64,000 bases of DNA, taken from assembly GCF_900129905.1 (NCBI RefSeq), contig NZ_FQXG01000011.1, positions 1-64,000 of the forward strand. The letters run 5' to 3'. Positions 7,661 to 16,631 of this stretch are shown one piece after another; positions within the stretch are counted from its first letter, which is position 1; every line of letters starts with the position of its first letter. The notes beneath the pieces are model-generated. The model was given only the letters and a program-made list of their open reading frames with translations, was not told where the DNA came from and searched no databases. The position numbers and the translations under genes are program-made. This DNA comes from Ferrimonas marina (GTDB lineage Bacteria; Pseudomonadota; Gammaproteobacteria; Enterobacterales; Shewanellaceae).

Positions 7661-9127
7661 TTAGTTGATCTTCACGTCGGAGGACATGGTGATGTGATCG
7701 GCGCTAAGGGCTTCGATACGCTGCTCTTCGGTCACGTCGAACTCGATATCCAGCTCGTCTTCCAGCAGGTACCACAGCTGCGGCTGGGTGCTCAGCTCGA
7801 TCTCCAGGCTGGTCAGAACCAGCTCAGCAGTGTCAGCACGCGGTGCTTGGGCAACGTCAATCACCAGCTCCGGCAGAGCAGTCACGGTCTGGTCGGTGAT
7901 GATGACGTGGCTCGGAGCCAGTTCTTTCATGCACTTCATGGTGTTCCAGTCGTAGCCCCACTCCAGGCAGTAGGCCTCGTAGTTGGCATGCATCACCTGG
8001 GTGTAGCTCTCCAGGGTGGTGGCCAAGCTCAGGGTACCGGCCAGCATGTTGGCGTAGCGCAGGTACTCGTTGCTCAGATCCGGCAGGCTGATGCTGTAGG
8101 GATCGGCGTGCAGGTTGACTGCCTTGACGACGAACTCATCGTTGGGAGTAAAGTAGGTGCGGGTCTGTACCATCAGCTCCAGCTCGGCCGGCACGAAGAT
8201 GTGGTCTTCGTGCTTCATGTTCGGCCAGCGGAGGCTGGTGCCGTCAAACCAGGAGGCGTAGAAGTCGTGCTCAGCGATGTTTTCCACCAGCACCTTATCG
8301 GCCATCTTGTACTCCACCGGCAGGGCGATCTTAATGTCTTCCTGGGCGTCGTGGTAAACCGGGTAGTGCTCAACGATGGCGTAATCCAGGTAGCCGGCTT
8401 GGTCCAACTGGGACAGCAGGAAGGCGCCTTCGTTATGGCTGTCCAGGGCGATCTCGTAGCCCGGGTAGGCATTGGACTCATCCAGGAAACGCTCTTCGCC
8501 GTTGGCGAAAGCGGCAATGGCAGAGCGGCTCACGTTGGCGTTGGTGACGTCCACCAGGGTGAACAGGTCGGCGCCTTCCGCCAGCTCCAGCTCTTCCTCG
8601 GCCAGGTTGTCACAGTCGGCAGCCACCAGGCCACGGGCCAGCTCAGGGGACAGCTCGATGACGGCGTCTTGCTGCAGCAGGCTCTGCTGAACGGTGATGT
8701 AGTTGGTGTCGGCGTCGTTGCCCAGGGCGAAAGTCACCAGGCTGTCTTCGTCCTGGTTGAAGGTGATCTGGCCGTTCTCGTCGGTGATCAGCGCGGTTTC
8801 CATCAGGTTACCGTCCAGGTCGTGCTGCATCAGGCTCAGGCCCGGAACCGCACAGATGGCGAACTCTTCGCGCTCGATCGGGTTTTCAGTTTCCGGCAGT
8901 TCAATCGGGTTCTCGATGGTCGGCGGCGGTACGATCGGGTTCTCGATCTCCAGGCCCGGATCTTCGATCGGGTTTTCAATGTCGCCGGAGCGCTTCACTT
9001 CGGTGACGAAGGTGAAGGTGGCGTTCTGAACCGCCGGGCCCTGGTTGTCGTTATCGTTGTCTTTGCTGGAGCTGCAGCCCGCCAGAATGCTGGCGCTGAT
9101 CAGGGTCGCTAACAGTTTCTTGTTCAT
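7661..9127 (-). CDS. Large lipoprotein with N-terminal ENPI repeats, function unknown
   Basis: A 488-residue lipoprotein: signal peptide MNKKLLATLISASILAGC with lipobox LAGC (Cys18), a Ser/Asp/Asn-rich tether, then a strand-rich acidic protein. Residues 51-84 contain four spaced ENPI tetrapeptides (51, 62, 72, 81) joined by Pro/Glu linkers, probably an extended spacer. After them comes a segment (FAICAVPGLSLMQHDLDGNLMETALITDENGQITF) that looks like a small beta-sandwich, as in carboxypeptidase-regulatory-like folds; that is inference. The C-terminal half has no motif I recognise. The upstream extension of the frame (to 9178) is not needed because the lipoprotein signal starts at 9127. It stands alone with its own terminator and a long upstream region. 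Confidence 0.75.
   Translation of the reverse strand: MNKKLLATLISASILAGCSSSKDNDNDNQGPAVQNATFTFVTEVKRSGDIENPIEDPGLEIENPIVPPPTIENPIELPETENPIEREEFAICAVPGLSLMQHDLDGNLMETALITDENGQITFNQDEDSLVTFALGNDADTNYITVQQSLLQQDAVIELSPELARGLVAADCDNLAEEELELAEGADLFTLVDVTNANVSRSAIAAFANGEERFLDESNAYPGYEIALDSHNEGAFLLSQLDQAGYLDYAIVEHYPVYHDAQEDIKIALPVEYKMADKVLVENIAEHDFYASWFDGTSLRWPNMKHEDHIFVPAELELMVQTRTYFTPNDEFVVKAVNLHADPYSISLPDLSNEYLRYANMLAGTLSLATTLESYTQVMHANYEAYCLEWGYDWNTMKCMKELAPSHVIITDQTVTALPELVIDVAQAPRADTAELVLTSLEIELSTQPQLWYLLEDELDIEFDVTEEQRIEALSADHITMSSDVKIN
8876..8977 (-). repeat. ENPI-encoding imperfect tandem repeat
   Basis: Four copies of a sequence coding Glu-Asn-Pro-Ile (plus-strand form about gatcgggttttc) spaced 11, 10 and 9 codons apart inside the lipoprotein gene. 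The shortening spacing shows degenerate repeat expansion. Confidence 0.8.
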
Positions 9128-9725
9128 GGTGTATCCGTTTCTCACTGAAACCGGTTTATCCAAAAAGGGAAAAACCAAAGAAAAACCGACACATTGTGAT
9201 GCGTCGGGAAATTGGCGCGAATTAGGCCATATGCTCTAGTTTCTGGCAAGCCGTCATGGAAATGTCATCTGTTTGGTGAATGTTGCAGAGTTATGTGCTC
9301 GTCCGTGGGGCGTAAAAACTTGAAGGGGGATGACGCGAAAGGGTGTAAGAGATCCGCTTTCGCGTAAGGCTCCAGAGAAAAACATCGCTAAAACAATAGC
9401 TTTAGAATCTAGATTCTCGAGTTGTTGGTGTCGGCTTGGCAGCTAAAGCGCGGACAGGTTGCGGGTGATACAGGCTTGGCGTTTCGCAACGGCGATATGT
9501 TGGGCAACGGAGGTGAGAAGGGTGAAAGGGGCGACTGCATTGTCGGTGATCGAATGAGCAGAGATGTAAACAGCTGACAAATAGGGGCAAACCCTAAAGT
9601 GTGAGCCGAGTCACCTCGGCTGGTGCGGCGTGGGACTGGTTGTCGCGAAAGGATATTTACCCTGGCGGCGAGGTTACGAGCTTCACTCGAAATGGCCGCT
9701 AAGTTGACCTCATTCGTGGGCAACA
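9128..9725. other. Long intergenic region upstream of the ENPI lipoprotein gene
   Basis: Nearly 600 bp with no supported gene and lower GC than its surroundings. Visible structures: an inverted repeat of 9-bp arms (9333-9341 with 9357-9365), a perfect 14-bp palindrome at 9404-9417, and a 7-bp hairpin (9604-9610 with 9615-9621). None has a T-run. It probably contains the lipoprotein promoter and perhaps remnants of lost genes. Confidence 0.5.
9404..9417. repeat. Perfect 14-bp palindrome AGAATCTAGATTCT
   Basis: An uninterrupted palindrome with no loop, so more like a protein-binding site than a hairpin. It is about 280 bp upstream of the lipoprotein start. The function is unknown. Confidence 0.4.
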
Positions 9726-9751
9726 AAAAGGGGCCCATAAGGGCCCCTTTT
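9726..9751 (-). terminator. Intrinsic terminator after aspA
   Basis: Perfect 11-bp stem (9726-9736 with 9741-9751) around ATAA, with T4 on the minus strand. It begins 15 bp after the aspA stop. Confidence 0.93.
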
Positions 9752-9766
9752 GGTAACGCGGTGGCG

Positions 9767-11209
9767 TTAGCCGTAGCGTTTGCCGGCGTAGGCGGGGGCG
9801 ATCAGATTCTGTACCGAGAAGATCTCCTCCAGCTGCGCTTCGGTCAGCAGGCCACGCTCCAGTACCACCTCTTTGACGCTGCGGCCGGTTTCGGCGCAGA
9901 TCTTACCGACGATGTCCCCTTCGTGGTGACCGATGATCGGGTTGAGGTAGGTGATGATGCCGATGGAGTTGAACACATGCTCTTTGCAGCGCTCAACGTT
10001 CACGGTGATCCCTTCAACACACTTGCTGCGCAGGGTACCGCTGGCGTTGCCCAGCAGACGGATGGACTCGAACAGCGCCTGGCCGATCACCGGCTCCATC
10101 ACGTTGAGCTGCAGCTGGCCGGCCTCGGCGGCCATGGTGACGGTGACGTCGTTGCCCATCACCTTAAAGCAGACCTGGTTCACCACTTCCGGGATCACCG
10201 GGTTGACCTTGGCGGGCATGATGGAGGAGCCAGCCTGGCGTTCCGGCAGGTTCAGCTCCTTCAGGCCTGCACGGGGGCCGGAGGAGAGCAGACGCAGATC
10301 GTTGCAGATCTTGGACAGCTTTACAGCGGTGCGTTTCAGCGCGGCCTGCAGCATCACGAAGGCGCCACAGTCGGAGGTAGCCTCGATCATGTTGTGGGCC
10401 TTCACTAGCGGGCGGCCGGTGATGCGGGCCAGGTGGCTAATGGCCAACTCACTGTAGCCCGCCGGGGTGTTCAGGCCGGTGCCGATGGCGGTGGCTCCAA
10501 GGTTCACCTCGTGCAGCAGTGCCGCGGTGTGGCGCAGGTTCTTCACCTCTTCGCGGATCAGCTCACCAAAGGCGGTGAACTCCTGGCCCACGGTCATCGG
10601 CACGGCGTCCTGCAGCTGGGTGCGACCCATCTTCAGCACGTCGGAGAACTCCCCGCCCTTGTCCATAAAGGCCTGCTGCAGCCCCTCGAACTCGGCTACC
10701 AAACCGTCGATCGCCTCCAGCAGGGCGATGCGGAAGCCGGTGGGGTAGGCGCAGTTGGTGGACTGGCTGTGGTTCACATGGTCGTTGGGATGGATGTGCT
10801 GGTACTGGCCCTTGTCATGGCCCATCAACTCCAGCGCCAGGTTTGCCACCACCTCGTTGGTGTTCATGTTGACCGAGGTACCGGCACCGCCCTGGAACAG
10901 ATCGGTGGGGAACTGGTCCATGCAGGCGCCCTGCTGCAGGATCTGGTCACAAGCGGCGATGATCTGCTTCGCCACATCGGTGGGGATGGCCAGCAGGTCG
11001 CGGTTGGCCATGGCCGCAGCCTTCTTGACCTGGACCATGCCACGGATGAACTCGGGTACGTCGTTGATGGTGGTACCGGAGATCTGGAAGTTGTCCATCG
11101 CCCGAAGGGTATGGATGCCGTAATAGGTGTCGTTGCACACTTCACGACTGCCGAGCAGGTCGTGCTCCGTACGGCAACCGCACGGGCTGATCTCGTTGAT
11201 TCCTTGCAT
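9767..11209 (-). CDS. aspA: Aspartate ammonia-lyase (aspartase)
   Basis: A 480-residue enzyme that converts L-aspartate to fumarate and ammonia in the cytosol. It carries the fumarase/aspartase signature [11 protein letters not shown], the substrate-binding blocks [10 protein letters not shown] and [11 protein letters not shown], and [10 protein letters not shown]. Its length matches E. coli AspA (478). The frame is open for 93 more codons upstream, but family homology starts at [20 protein letters not shown] (11209). Fumarate produced here can feed anaerobic fumarate respiration. A TGTGA-N6-GCACG motif at 11290-11305 on the plus strand, between this gene and the divergent CLCA_X gene, is a weak CRP-like match; E. 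coli aspA is CRP-dependent. Confidence 0.95.
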   Translation of the reverse strand: MQGINEISPCGCRTEHDLLGSREVCNDTYYGIHTLRAMDNFQISGTTINDVPEFIRGMVQVKKAAAMANRDLLAIPTDVAKQIIAACDQILQQGACMDQFPTDLFQGGAGTSVNMNTNEVVANLALELMGHDKGQYQHIHPNDHVNHSQSTNCAYPTGFRIALLEAIDGLVAEFEGLQQAFMDKGGEFSDVLKMGRTQLQDAVPMTVGQEFTAFGELIREEVKNLRHTAALLHEVNLGATAIGTGLNTPAGYSELAISHLARITGRPLVKAHNMIEATSDCGAFVMLQAALKRTAVKLSKICNDLRLLSSGPRAGLKELNLPERQAGSSIMPAKVNPVIPEVVNQVCFKVMGNDVTVTMAAEAGQLQLNVMEPVIGQALFESIRLLGNASGTLRSKCVEGITVNVERCKEHVFNSIGIITYLNPIIGHHEGDIVGKICAETGRSVKEVVLERGLLTEAQLEEIFSVQNLIAPAYAGKRYG

Positions 11210-11422
11210 TGGGCGCTCTATGGTTCTGGGCACATGGCCTGGGTGGGTCTCAATGTCGTGACGATTATAGGGATGGTGCGAACGAACTCTGTGATCTGGC
11301 GCACGCTGTGGCCCGGGAAATTCCGCTAGGTGCCGACGAGGAAATCGATTAACCGAGGCGGTCAGCCAAGGCAGGTATGCCAACTCACTGACCTCCATAG
11401 ATTTGCAGACATCAGGAGCATA

Positions 11423-12223
11423 ATGGCAACGAGTAAGGGGCGAGGCTTGCAGCGCGAGTTTTACCGGCGAGGCCCGGATTATCGCCATGGCGAGCCCAGC
11501 AGCTTCGCCGAGATCAAGGGCCAGTTCGGCCTGGGCGGCATACAGATTGGTGCCTGGGTGACCAAAGCCGAGAAGGCGTTGGCGGCGGATCTGATCTTCG
11601 ATGCCATGGCGGACCTAGCGTTCCTGCTCAATGTGCCTCCGGCGCTGCTGGGGCTGCGGGGCGAGCTGGACCTGGCCTTTGGCACCGGTGGACAGCCGGG
11701 GGTGCAGGCCCACTATGCCCCTGGCAGTCGAACCCTGGCGCTGGCCAAGAACGCCGGGGCCGGCGCGCTGGCCCACGAATGGTGGCATGCCTTCGACCAC
11801 TACATCAGCGATCATCTGTTTCCCGATCATGGCCAAAGGATGGCGATGGCCAGTTCGTTATGGCTGGCGGCGGTGCCGGTCCAGCCCCATCCTCTGAACC
11901 GCCGGCTGGAAGCCCTGTTTGCCGCCGTGATGCTGACCCCGGATGGCGAGCAGCAGCACGATTACGTGCGCCGCAGCGTCGCCCTGGATAAGCGCCTGGG
12001 GCGGCGCTATTTCAGCCAGCCGACCGAGATGATGGCCCGGGCCTTCGAGTCGGTGATCCAGGCCGACGGTCGGATCAAGAATCGCTACCTGGTCAGCGGT
12101 ACCCAACAAAGTGAAGCGGCCCAGGCCGGCGCCTATCCCGACGAGACACACCTGCTTACGATTCGCTCAGCCTTACTGGGCTATTTTGAGCCCCTGGGCA
12201 CAGCCTTGCATAAGGCCCTATGA
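11423..12223 (+). CDS. CLCA_X-family protein, putative zincin-like metallopeptidase
   Basis: A 266-residue protein beginning [18 protein letters not shown]. Its core [26 protein letters not shown] contains HEWWH at residues 118-122, an HExxH zinc-binding motif followed by D125 and H126. I recall this layout from the CLCA_X family of Vibrio/Shewanella-type bacteria, whose function is not established. The second half has a conserved-looking [14 protein letters not shown] segment, which resembles the metal-site glutamate helix of related zincins. The ATG at 11423 is preceded by AGGAG at a good distance; an earlier in-frame start (11330) lacks one. It is divergent from aspA and has no signal peptide, so it is cytosolic. 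Confidence 0.7.
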   Translation: MATSKGRGLQREFYRRGPDYRHGEPSSFAEIKGQFGLGGIQIGAWVTKAEKALAADLIFDAMADLAFLLNVPPALLGLRGELDLAFGTGGQPGVQAHYAPGSRTLALAKNAGAGALAHEWWHAFDHYISDHLFPDHGQRMAMASSLWLAAVPVQPHPLNRRLEALFAAVMLTPDGEQQHDYVRRSVALDKRLGRRYFSQPTEMMARAFESVIQADGRIKNRYLVSGTQQSEAAQAGAYPDETHLLTIRSALLGYFEPLGTALHKAL

Positions 12224-12266
12224 TGCAATGAATTGAGCATGTTGCCGCACAACAGGGAGAGGGCAG

Positions 12267-12527
12267 ATGATACGATGGAGTGTGATCCTGGCAGCGCTGG
12301 TATTGGCCGGTTGTGCCACGCAAGAGTACGCCAGTGAAGTAGACCGTATCCTGGCGGAGGAGCAGCTCTGTACCGGGCTGGTGGACACCCAATACGAGCT
12401 CAGTGCCACGGTTTGGTCGAGCGACGGCGCTACCCCAACCTCTGGCCCCGCCCCCTCGGCGTCGTCCCGCTGCATCACCGATCCTGCCGAGATAGAGCGG
12501 GTACAACGGGAGCAGGAGCGCCCCTGA
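12267..12527 (+). CDS. Small lipoprotein, function unknown
   Basis: An 86-residue protein with a lipoprotein signal peptide (MIRWSVILAALVLAGC, lipobox LAGC). The mature part of about 70 residues has two further cysteines, a Ser/Pro/Ala-rich stretch (TPTSGPAPSASS) and an acidic-basic tail. A GGGAGAGGG Shine-Dalgarno lies just upstream. It lies 43 bp after the CLCA_X gene and could be co-transcribed with it. No family is recognised. A 13-copy heptamer repeat follows 63 bp after its stop. Confidence 0.7.
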   Translation: MIRWSVILAALVLAGCATQEYASEVDRILAEEQLCTGLVDTQYELSATVWSSDGATPTSGPAPSASSRCITDPAEIERVQREQERP

Positions 12528-12590
12528 AGTTCTAGTTACGCAGTCCGCCACGGTGCAACTGGATCTGCACGTGGAGGAAATTAAGCTCTG

Positions 12591-12681
12591 AGGAGCTAGG
12601 AGCTAGGAGCTAGGAGCTAGGAGCTAGGAGCTAGGAGCTAGGAGCTAGGAGCTAGGAGCTAGGAGCTAGGAGCTAGGAGCT
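12591..12681. repeat. Heptanucleotide tandem repeat (AGGAGCT x13)
   Basis: Thirteen perfect head-to-tail copies of the 7-mer AGGAGCT, 91 bp in all, in the 373-bp noncoding gap between the small lipoprotein and the GT9 gene. The unit contains an AGCT palindrome and an AGGAG Shine-Dalgarno-like core. The purity implies recent slippage. It lies upstream of a terminator, so it would be transcribed as part of the lipoprotein 3' UTR. Confidence 0.97.
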
Positions 12682-12690
12682 AGTTGCTAG

Positions 12691-12721
12691 AAAAACGTCG
12701 TGCCATCGCCCGGCGTTTTTT
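12691..12721 (+). terminator. Intrinsic terminator after the small lipoprotein and repeat
   Basis: Nine-base-pair stem (12692-12700 with 12711-12719, one G-U pair), 10-nt loop, then T6. It separates the lipoprotein transcript from the GT9 gene. Confidence 0.75.
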
Positions 12722-12900
12722 GTGGCAGGCAAAGACGGGTTTGATTCCCAAAGCCACGCCATTTGTAGAGGGGTGTATCATAGAATCCAGCCCCGCCTCT
12801 GGGATTTTGCGCCCAAGGATGGTGAGATACCCCTTTTACCCTATGGCCGGTGCACTGCACCCTCAGGGGCGTCCCCCCCTGCTGCCTTTTGGACGGAACT

Positions 12901-13908
12901 ATGGATCGCATCCTTATCATTCGAGTCGATAAGCTGGGTGACTTTTGTCACTCATTGCCCGCCTTCTCCCTGCTCAAGCGATCGCTGCCCGACAGCCAGA
13001 TCGACGTTATCGTGGCCCCGATCATGGAACCCTTTGCCAAGGCGATGCCCTTTATCGACAACGTGCTGGTCTACCGCAAGGAGGACGACAACCTGGTGGA
13101 GACCCTGCGTGAGCGGGATTACCAGGCGGCGATCGTGATGCACAGCCACAAGCGGATGGCCCAGATCGTCAAGGAGGCGGGGATCCCCTACCGCTTGGGT
13201 CAGCGTCGGAAGTGGTTCCAGTACCTCTACACACACCGCGCGCCGATCAACCGCAGCGCCTGCCTGAAACCGGAGTGGCGCTACTGTACCGATCATATCG
13301 AGTACTTCCTCTGCAAGAACCATATCCCGCCGGCGGATATCCACGACCGGGTCTGGCAAAGCCCCGATGATCGTGGCCAATGGCAGCAGTTCTACGGCCA
13401 GGCCGAGGGCGAGCGGCTGGTGTTTATCCATCCGGGCAGCGGCGGCTCTGAAGGCTCGTTGTCGACCCAGCAGTTCGCTGAGATCGCCGACAGCCTGGTC
13501 AGACATACCGAACAGCGGGTCAAGTTTGTGGTGACCTTCGGCCCGGGTGAGGAGTCGCTGGCCCAGGAGGTGGTGGATAAGATTGCCGGGCTGGGCCACA
13601 CCGCGGTCAAGGCACCGCCGTTGGCGGCGGTCGAGGAGTTTATCCGCTCTTTGGCGGCGGCGGACATGATGATCGCCGGCTCCACCGGGCCACTGCACGC
13701 AGCCAGCCTGCACAACGCCATCACTGTGGGCTTCTACCCGCACAAGACCCGCGACGATAAGATCCGCTGGCAGACCCTCAGCGAGGATGTGCGCCGGCTG
13801 TCGTTCTCACCGCCGCAGGGCAAAGAGACCGGGACCCAGTTGAAGCTGATCGATGCCCAACTGGTGGGCCGCAAAGCGGCGCAGGTGCTGCACAAGCAGT
13901 TCAGCTAG
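12901..13908 (+). CDS. Glycosyltransferase family 9 protein (heptosyltransferase-like)
   Basis: A 335-residue cytosolic/peripheral enzyme of the ADP-heptose:LPS heptosyltransferase family. It starts MDRILIIRVDKLGDFCHSLPA, the N-terminal strand-loop of GT9 enzymes. It then has the mid-protein FIHPGSGGSEGSLSTQQFAEI nucleotide-sugar block and the DMMIAGSTGPLHAASL motif. GT9 enzymes add heptose to lipid A core. No other LPS core genes are adjacent, so the specific acceptor is unknown. The ATG at 12901 aligns with the family start; 17 upstream codons are dispensable. It is followed by a bidirectional terminator shared with panD. Confidence 0.88.
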   Translation: MDRILIIRVDKLGDFCHSLPAFSLLKRSLPDSQIDVIVAPIMEPFAKAMPFIDNVLVYRKEDDNLVETLRERDYQAAIVMHSHKRMAQIVKEAGIPYRLGQRRKWFQYLYTHRAPINRSACLKPEWRYCTDHIEYFLCKNHIPPADIHDRVWQSPDDRGQWQQFYGQAEGERLVFIHPGSGGSEGSLSTQQFAEIADSLVRHTEQRVKFVVTFGPGEESLAQEVVDKIAGLGHTAVKAPPLAAVEEFIRSLAAADMMIAGSTGPLHAASLHNAITVGFYPHKTRDDKIRWQTLSEDVRRLSFSPPQGKETGTQLKLIDAQLVGRKAAQVLHKQFS

Positions 13909-13925
13909 CCGTTATGGCTGGGATC

Positions 13926-13957
13926 AAAAAACGCCGGGCAGTTGCCCGGCGTTTTGC
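13926..13957. terminator. Bidirectional intrinsic terminator (GT9 gene / panD)
   Basis: Perfect 13-bp stem (13928-13940 with 13943-13955) flanked by A-run and T-run, so it can end both the plus-strand glycosyltransferase and the minus-strand pan-pcnB transcript. Confidence 0.95.
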
Positions 13958-13977
13958 GTTTCTGAGTCTTTCCTGGC

Positions 13978-14358
13978 TTAAGCCGCCTGGGTGGGGATGC
14001 CGTTGCCGGTGCCCTTGATCTTGTTGTCGGCATCCAGGTAAACCAGGCTGGGCTGGTGGGCCTGGGCTTCGCCGTCATTGAGGCCGACGTAAGCGCAGAT
14101 GATCACCCGGTGGCCCGGGCTGGCCTTGTGGGCCGCAGCGCCATTGACGGAGATGATACGGGAGCCACGCTCACCGGCGATGGCGTAGGTGGCGAAGCGC
14201 TCACCGTTGTCGATGTTGTAGATCTCCACCTGTTCAAACGGCAGGATCCCGGCGGCGTCCAGCAGGTCCATATCGATGGCGCAGGAGCCTTCGTACTCCA
14301 GTTCGGCGTGGGTGACCCGCGCCTGATGCAGTTTGCCTTTCAGCATGATGCGTTGCAT
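13978..14358 (-). CDS. panD: Aspartate 1-decarboxylase precursor
   Basis: A 126-residue pyruvoyl enzyme that makes beta-alanine from L-aspartate for pantothenate. The self-cleavage site Gly24-Ser25 ([12 protein letters not shown]) is intact, as are the catalytic Tyr/Lys environment [21 protein letters not shown] and the NGAAAH block. The length matches E. coli PanD (126). It is the last gene of panB-panC-panD, 38 bp after panC, and is closed by the bidirectional terminator. Confidence 0.98.
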   Translation of the reverse strand: MQRIMLKGKLHQARVTHAELEYEGSCAIDMDLLDAAGILPFEQVEIYNIDNGERFATYAIAGERGSRIISVNGAAAHKASPGHRVIICAYVGLNDGEAQAHQPSLVYLDADNKIKGTGNGIPTQAA

Positions 14359-14396
14359 GGCAATTCCTTTTGTAAAACGAAAAAATGCCCCGCCGC

Positions 14397-15254
14397 TCAG
14401 GACGACAGGGTGAGGGTCAGGTTATCGATCAGGCGGGCCTTACCCAGGTAGGCGGCCGCCAGGATCACCAATTCTTGATCGCCGGGTGTGGCCGGCTGCA
14501 GGGTGGTGGCGTGGCAGATGCGAAAGAAGTCTGGCTCGAAGCCACGCTCCGCCAGGCGCTGCTGGGCTTGCTGCTCCAGCGTTTCGCGGTGTTCCAGCCC
14601 CATCTCGTCCAGCGCGGTGGCGGTGAGGTCGAGGGTCTTCTTCAGCTCCGGGGCGATGGCCCGCTCCAGCTCGGTGAGGTAGCCGTTGCGGGAGCTCATC
14701 GCCAGGCCATCGGCTTCCCGCACCGTGGCGATGCCGACGATCTCCACCGGCAGGTTCAGATCCCGCACCATGGCGCGGATGATCGCCAGCTGTTGGTAGT
14801 CCTTCTGGCCAAAGCAGGCCAGGTCAGGCTGCACCAGGTTGAACAGCTTGGTGACGATGGTGGTGACCCCACGGAAATGGCCCGGGCGGCTGGCACCGCA
14901 GTGCAGATCCGACAAACCCGGTACCTCGACAAAGGTCTGCTCGCCCAGACCGCTGGGATAGAGCAGCTGGGTGTCCGGGGTGAACAGCAGATCGCAGCCC
15001 GCCGCCACCAGGCGCTTCTGATCCGCCTCCAGGGTACGGGGGTAGCTGTCGAGATCCTCGCCAGCACCGAACTGCATCGGATTGACGAAGATGCTGGAGA
15101 CCACCTTGTCGGCGCGGCCCTTTGCCTGGGTGACCAGCTCGATGTGGCCATCGTGCAGGTTGCCCATGGTGGGGACGAAGGCGACCCGAAGGCCCTCCTG
15201 GCGCCATTGGCGGATCTTCTGTCTCAGTCGATTGACGTCACTGATGGTCTGCAC
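14397..15254 (-). CDS. panC: Pantothenate synthetase (pantoate-beta-alanine ligase)
   Basis: A 285-residue cytosolic ligase that joins pantoate and beta-alanine using ATP. It shows the adenylate-forming HIGH-like motif in [16 protein letters not shown], the [19 protein letters not shown] block, FGQKDYQQL and the KMSKS-like MSSRNGYL. The size equals the usual 280-285. It lies 8 bp after panB, so translation is probably coupled. Its substrates come from PanB and PanE on one side and PanD on the other. Confidence 0.98.
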   Translation of the reverse strand: MQTISDVNRLRQKIRQWRQEGLRVAFVPTMGNLHDGHIELVTQAKGRADKVVSSIFVNPMQFGAGEDLDSYPRTLEADQKRLVAAGCDLLFTPDTQLLYPSGLGEQTFVEVPGLSDLHCGASRPGHFRGVTTIVTKLFNLVQPDLACFGQKDYQQLAIIRAMVRDLNLPVEIVGIATVREADGLAMSSRNGYLTELERAIAPELKKTLDLTATALDEMGLEHRETLEQQAQQRLAERGFEPDFFRICHATTLQPATPGDQELVILAAAYLGKARLIDNLTLTLSS

Positions 15255-15262
15255 GGCGACTC

Positions 15263-16054
15263 CTAAAAACTGTGCTCCGGACCAGGGAACTGACCCTGGC
15301 GTACCTCATCGGCAAAGGCGGCAGTGGCGGCCTGGATGCTGCCATGTTCGGCCAGGTAGTTCTTGGCAAACTTGGGGATGTAGCCCGAGGTGATCCCCAG
15401 CAGGTCGTGCATCACCAGGATCTGACCGTCGGTGTCCGCGCCGGCACCGATGCCGATCACCGGGATGGTCAGGGCTTGGCTGATCGCCTTGGCCAGGGCG
15501 GCAGGCACACACTCCAGCACCAGCATCGCGGCGCCGGCCTGCTCCAGTTGCTTGGCCTGGTCGAGGATCGCCATGGCGGCGTCATCGGTCTTGCCCTGCA
15601 CCTTGAAGCCGCCGAACACATGTACTGATTGTGGGGTCAGGCCAAGGTGGGCACACACCGGCACGCTGCGCTGGGTCAGACCACGAACGGTCTCCAGCAG
15701 CCAGCTGCCGCCTTCCAGTTTGACCATCTGGGCGCCGGCACGCATCAGGGTGGCGGCATTGCGGTAGGCGTTTTCCGGGGTGTCATAACTCATGAAGGGC
15801 ATGTCGGCCATCACCAGGGCACTGGGCGCCCCCTGGGCCACACAGCGGGTGTGGTAGGCGATCTGCTCCACCGTCACCTTGAGGGTGTCGGCGTCGCCCT
15901 GCAGCACCATCCCCAGGCTGTCTCCGATCAGCAGCACCGGGATATCCGCCGCCTCGAAGGCCGCGGCAAAGCTCGAGTCGTACGCTGTCAGCGCCGCGAA
16001 CTTGCGCCCGTCGCGCTTGTAGCGCGCCAGGGTGGAGGTGGTGATCTTATCCAT
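15263..16054 (-). CDS. panB: 3-methyl-2-oxobutanoate hydroxymethyltransferase
   Basis: A 263-residue enzyme that transfers a hydroxymethyl group from methylene-THF to alpha-ketoisovalerate, the first step of pantothenate synthesis. Family blocks: [59 protein letters not shown] and the catalytic-Glu region LVLECVP. The ATG at 16054 fits the family N-terminus ([19 protein letters not shown]); AGGAGA is slightly far upstream. A longer in-frame extension overlapping folK is not supported. The folK gene ends 76 bp upstream on the same strand. Confidence 0.97.
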   Translation of the reverse strand: MDKITTSTLARYKRDGRKFAALTAYDSSFAAAFEAADIPVLLIGDSLGMVLQGDADTLKVTVEQIAYHTRCVAQGAPSALVMADMPFMSYDTPENAYRNAATLMRAGAQMVKLEGGSWLLETVRGLTQRSVPVCAHLGLTPQSVHVFGGFKVQGKTDDAAMAILDQAKQLEQAGAAMLVLECVPAALAKAISQALTIPVIGIGAGADTDGQILVMHDLLGITSGYIPKFAKNYLAEHGSIQAATAAFADEVRQGQFPGPEHSF

Positions 16055-16130
16055 AGACAACGGGTCTCCTAATTTGAGCAGCCCGTTATATGACAATTGC
16101 GGGGACGATTCAACGTCCGAACCGAATGGA

Positions 16131-16631
16131 TCAGTCCGGCAGGTGGCAACCGCCGTCGTGGCGATAGAGGGGTTGGGCTGGGCATTGGGCCAGCAGGGTG
16201 GTGAGTTGGCGACCGTCCGGCAGGGCCAGCTCCGGTGCCAGTTCAAACAGCGGGATCAGGACAAACGCCCGCTCTGCCATGCCGTAATGGGGCAGGGTTA
16301 AACGCTCGGTGCAGAGGGTGGTGTCGCCGTAAAGCAGCAGATCCAGGTCCAGGGTACGGGCCCCCCAGCGCTCCAGGCGCTGACGGCCCTGCTGGGTTTC
16401 GATCCCCTGCAGGGCATCGAGCAGGGCCAGTGGTTTTAGCTGGGTATCCAGCACCGCCACCGCGTTGGTGTAGTCCGGCTGCTCCATCCCCGCCATTGGC
16501 GGGCTGCGGTAATAGCTGGAGCTGTCCACCAGTTGGCTGTCGGGCAGTTGGGCCAGGGCGGACAGCGCCTGGTCCAGGTGGGCGACGGAGTCACCCAGGT
16601 TACTGCCCATGCCAACGTAGCAGCGGATCAT
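16131..16631 (-). CDS. folK: 2-amino-4-hydroxy-6-hydroxymethyldihydropteridine pyrophosphokinase
   Basis: A 166-residue HPPK enzyme of folate synthesis, transferring pyrophosphate from ATP to hydroxymethyl-dihydropterin. Diagnostic features are [15 protein letters not shown] at the N-terminus, SSYYRSPPM, the pterin-binding [12 protein letters not shown], and [16 protein letters not shown] with the two metal-binding aspartates, then [16 protein letters not shown]. The start overlaps the pcnB stop by 4 bp (ATGA), as in E. coli, so translational coupling is expected. Confidence 0.97.
   Translation of the reverse strand: MIRCYVGMGSNLGDSVAHLDQALSALAQLPDSQLVDSSSYYRSPPMAGMEQPDYTNAVAVLDTQLKPLALLDALQGIETQQGRQRLERWGARTLDLDLLLYGDTTLCTERLTLPHYGMAERAFVLIPLFELAPELALPDGRQLTTLLAQCPAQPLYRHDGGCHLPD

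Noticed and set aside
7661-9178. Start of the ENPI lipoprotein at 9178
   Set aside because: The upstream 17 codons destroy the lipoprotein signal; MNKKLL at 9127 gives a perfect lipobox.
9767-11488. AspA as a 573-residue protein
   Set aside because: The extra 93 N-terminal codons have no family homology and overlap the divergent CLCA_X gene; the true start is 11209.
12591-12681. CRISPR-like array
   Set aside because: Units are 7 bp with no spacers, so it is a simple tandem repeat; no cas genes are present.
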